In this document: positions 60,922 through 64,000 of the stretch, one piece after another
Position numbering within the stretch: the first letter of the stretch is position 1
Layout: every line of letters begins with the position of its first letter
Source: Listeria ilorinensis
GTDB taxonomy: Bacteria; Bacillota; Bacilli; Lactobacillales; Listeriaceae
DNA length: 64,000 nt
Direction: 5' to 3'
Assembly (NCBI RefSeq): GCF_913566895.1
Contig: NZ_CAJYCN010000002.1
Span: 1 to 64,000, forward strand
Notes under the pieces: model-generated
Told to the model about the DNA's origin: nothing
Databases searched by the model: none
What the model saw: the letters and a program-made list of their open reading frames with translations, nothing else
Program-made: the position numbers and the translations under genes

Positions 60922-61005
60922 CCGAATCACTCCTGTCCGTTAGATTTCATTTCTTAGGTATTGTATCATAAAGCCGCTTTGTTAAAAAGCTGTTTTCAGA
61001 TAAAA

Positions 61006-61029
61006 AGTCAAAGCCAGTAAGCTTTGACT
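61006..61029 (-). terminator. Hairpin between dnaK and dnaJ
   Basis: A 9-bp stem AGTCAAAGC/GCTTTGACT with a 6-base loop, followed by five U's on the minus strand. It could be a partial terminator or mRNA end that lowers dnaJ relative to dnaK. Confidence 0.65.
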
Positions 61030-61058
61030 CTTCATCTGTCATATTGTGTCGTTATTTT

Positions 61059-62906
<1,848 letters not shown>

Positions 62907-62931
62907 TCATTTCCTCCAGTGTTAGTCAAAT

Positions 62932-63486
62932 TTATTGATTTACTTTTACCATTGACGGGCGAAGTACCCGGTCTTTGATCTTATAACCTTTTTGTAGTTC
63001 TGCTGTGATTTCGTTAGATGCTTTATCTGCATCACTGTCTTGCATCACAGCTTGATGGAAATTCGGATCAAACTGTTCGCCAAGTGCTGCGATCGGTTCA
63101 ATCCCTTCTTTTTCAAGTGCTGATTGCAGCTGCTTATAAACCATTTCCATTCCTGTTAAAATTGCCTTGACTTCTTCAAGCTCACTTTCAGTCGCAAGCG
63201 CCTTTTCAAAGCTGTCAAGAGCCGGCAGTAAATCCTCTGCTAGACTCTGCGCCCGATACTTGATGGTTGCTTCGCGATCTGCAATATGTCGTTTCTTGAC
63301 ATTTTCAAAATCGGCTTGAAGACGCAATAGGCGATTTTCAGTTTCGGCAAGTTGCTCTTCTAATTTTGCAATCTGTTGTTGTTCAGGTGTTTGTTCAGCT
63401 TCCTCAAGTACCTCTTCTAGCTCTTCATTCGCCTCTTTTTCAATTTCTTCTTCCAATTTGTCTTTCTTATCTTTATTTTCGGCCAC
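62932..63486 (-). CDS. grpE: Nucleotide exchange factor GrpE
   Basis: A 184-residue GrpE. It has an acidic, Lys/Glu-rich N-terminal tail, a long coiled-coil helix (about 40-100, [25 protein letters not shown]), and a C-terminal beta domain with PNFHQAVMQ and [11 protein letters not shown] chose GTG 63486, 8 bases after GGAGG. It lies 28 bases before dnaK and 51 after hrcA. Confidence 0.95.
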   Translation of the reverse strand: MAENKDKKDKLEEEIEKEANEELEEVLEEAEQTPEQQQIAKLEEQLAETENRLLRLQADFENVKKRHIADREATIKYRAQSLAEDLLPALDSFEKALATESELEEVKAILTGMEMVYKQLQSALEKEGIEPIAALGEQFDPNFHQAVMQDSDADKASNEITAELQKGYKIKDRVLRPSMVKVNQ

Positions 63487-63537
63487 AAAAATCACCTCCT
63501 GAAAAAACGACCGTTCTTTCAGTCCTTTCTTAATTTG

Positions 63538-64000
63538 TTAATCTTTTTTATAAAGCTTGGTTAGAATCGTTGTCAAATCCCGGCTAAAAACATCGACAAG
63601 ACCGATCATTCGACTGTATTCCATCCTTGTCGGGCCAAGTAAGATGATTCCTCCGACACGTTCATCTGCAATTCGATAAGTCGCTGTGATCACACTCATA
63701 TTATCTAAAAATGCTTGATCCAGTTCACGACCAATCTTTACTTGCAAACCATCAGGAATATCACGAAACAGATTGTAAAGATTCTGCTCCTCATCCATCA
63801 AATCAAGATAGTGACGAATCTTATCCACATCATGAAATTCTGGCTGATGAAGCAAATTATTCTTGCCGCCAAAATAAATTTTCTCATGTGCCGCCTGACG
63901 AAAAGCGTTCTGCAAGATGGACTGATAAAGACTGCTTTGTTCAATATTCTGCTCGATCAGTTCACTGACTTCAATCGGAATTTGCCGTTTAAGTTCATTC
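63538..64000 (-). CDS. hrcA: Heat-inducible repressor HrcA, N-terminus beyond the window
   Basis: The last 153 or so residues of HrcA are visible, open to the right edge. The C-terminal part includes [61 protein letters not shown], which is the conserved end of the repressor that binds CIRCE operators. The N-terminal helix-turn-helix and the CIRCE site would lie outside. It heads hrcA-grpE-dnaK-dnaJ. Confidence 0.95.
   Translation of the reverse strand, partial: NELKRQIPIEVSELIEQNIEQSSLYQSILQNAFRQAAHEKIYFGGKNNLLHQPEFHDVDKIRHYLDLMDEEQNLYNLFRDIPDGLQVKIGRELDQAFLDNMSVITATYRIADERVGGIILLGPTRMEYSRMIGLVDVFSRDLTTILTKLYKKD

Overview
The window looks like a chromosomal segment of a low-to-moderate GC Firmicute of the genus Listeria in the broad sense. 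The gene order matches the Listeria monocytogenes lmo1420-lmo1475 region closely: murB, bilE/opuB, opuCABCD, thiT, an ABC-F ATPase, a glutathione-reductase-like gene, rnjB, dapA, dapG, asd, a class B PBP, sodA, ispG, prsA, zur-zurM-zurA, ppaC, nfo, cshB, ispH, nif3, trmK, sigA, dnaG, glyS, glyQ, recO, era, cdd, dgkA, ybeY, pgpH, phoH, yqeY, rpsU, rsmE, prmA, dnaJ, dnaK, grpE, hrcA. The mntH gene that I recall between bilE and opuC in L. monocytogenes is absent; an unrecognised coiled-coil gene sits there. The base composition by eye and several novel ORFs suggest a species other than L. monocytogenes, possibly a higher-GC one such as L. grayi. That species guess is inference.

Layout. 1-6 kb is the least conserved part: an edge-truncated hypothetical gene, a NusG domain II protein, a 41-residue basic protein under a near-perfect Zur operator, a VanZ/MFS/phosphodiesterase cluster, and an AI-2E-type permease gene broken by a 43-bp tandem duplication. 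6-15 kb holds murB, two compatible-solute/bile-type ABC systems (bilE/opuB on plus, opuC on minus with a consensus sigma-B promoter), and thiT behind a TPP riboswitch. 15-31 kb holds redox and stress genes, the lysine/diaminopimelate genes asd-dapG-dapA with rnjB, a PBP, sodA, a frameshifted DUF1189 gene, ispG and prsA. 32-42 kb holds the zinc importer with its regulator Zur, DNA repair (nfo), an RNA helicase, pyrophosphatase, ispH, and nif3-trmK. 42-64 kb is the conserved macromolecular synthesis region: sigA-dnaG, the T-box-controlled glyQS pair, recO, era-cdd-dgkA-ybeY-pgpH-phoH, rpsU-yqeY, and the hrcA-grpE-dnaK-dnaJ-prmA-rsmE heat-shock cluster, which runs off the right edge inside hrcA.

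Regulation visible in the sequence: two Zur-type operators (one strong at 1129-1149, one weaker at zurA), a sigma-B promoter for opuC, a LexA-like box inside a putative bilEA promoter, a TPP riboswitch, a glycyl T-box, a strong sigma-A promoter for rpsU, and more than twenty intrinsic terminators.

Three genes have lesions or oddities: the AI-2E permease (43-bp duplication), the DUF1189 protein (one extra base that also perfects an inverted repeat), and recO (its SD-spaced initiation codon reads ATC). I see no prophage, insertion sequence, CRISPR array, tRNA or rRNA gene. No gene-free stretch exceeds about 300 bases. The longest are 28595-28893, where I identify nothing beyond probable promoters, 49875-50159 (T-box), 14238-14495 (sigma-B promoter) and 15063-15316 (riboswitch). 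I found no wholly new multi-gene system. The most novel-looking item is the Zur-controlled small protein.
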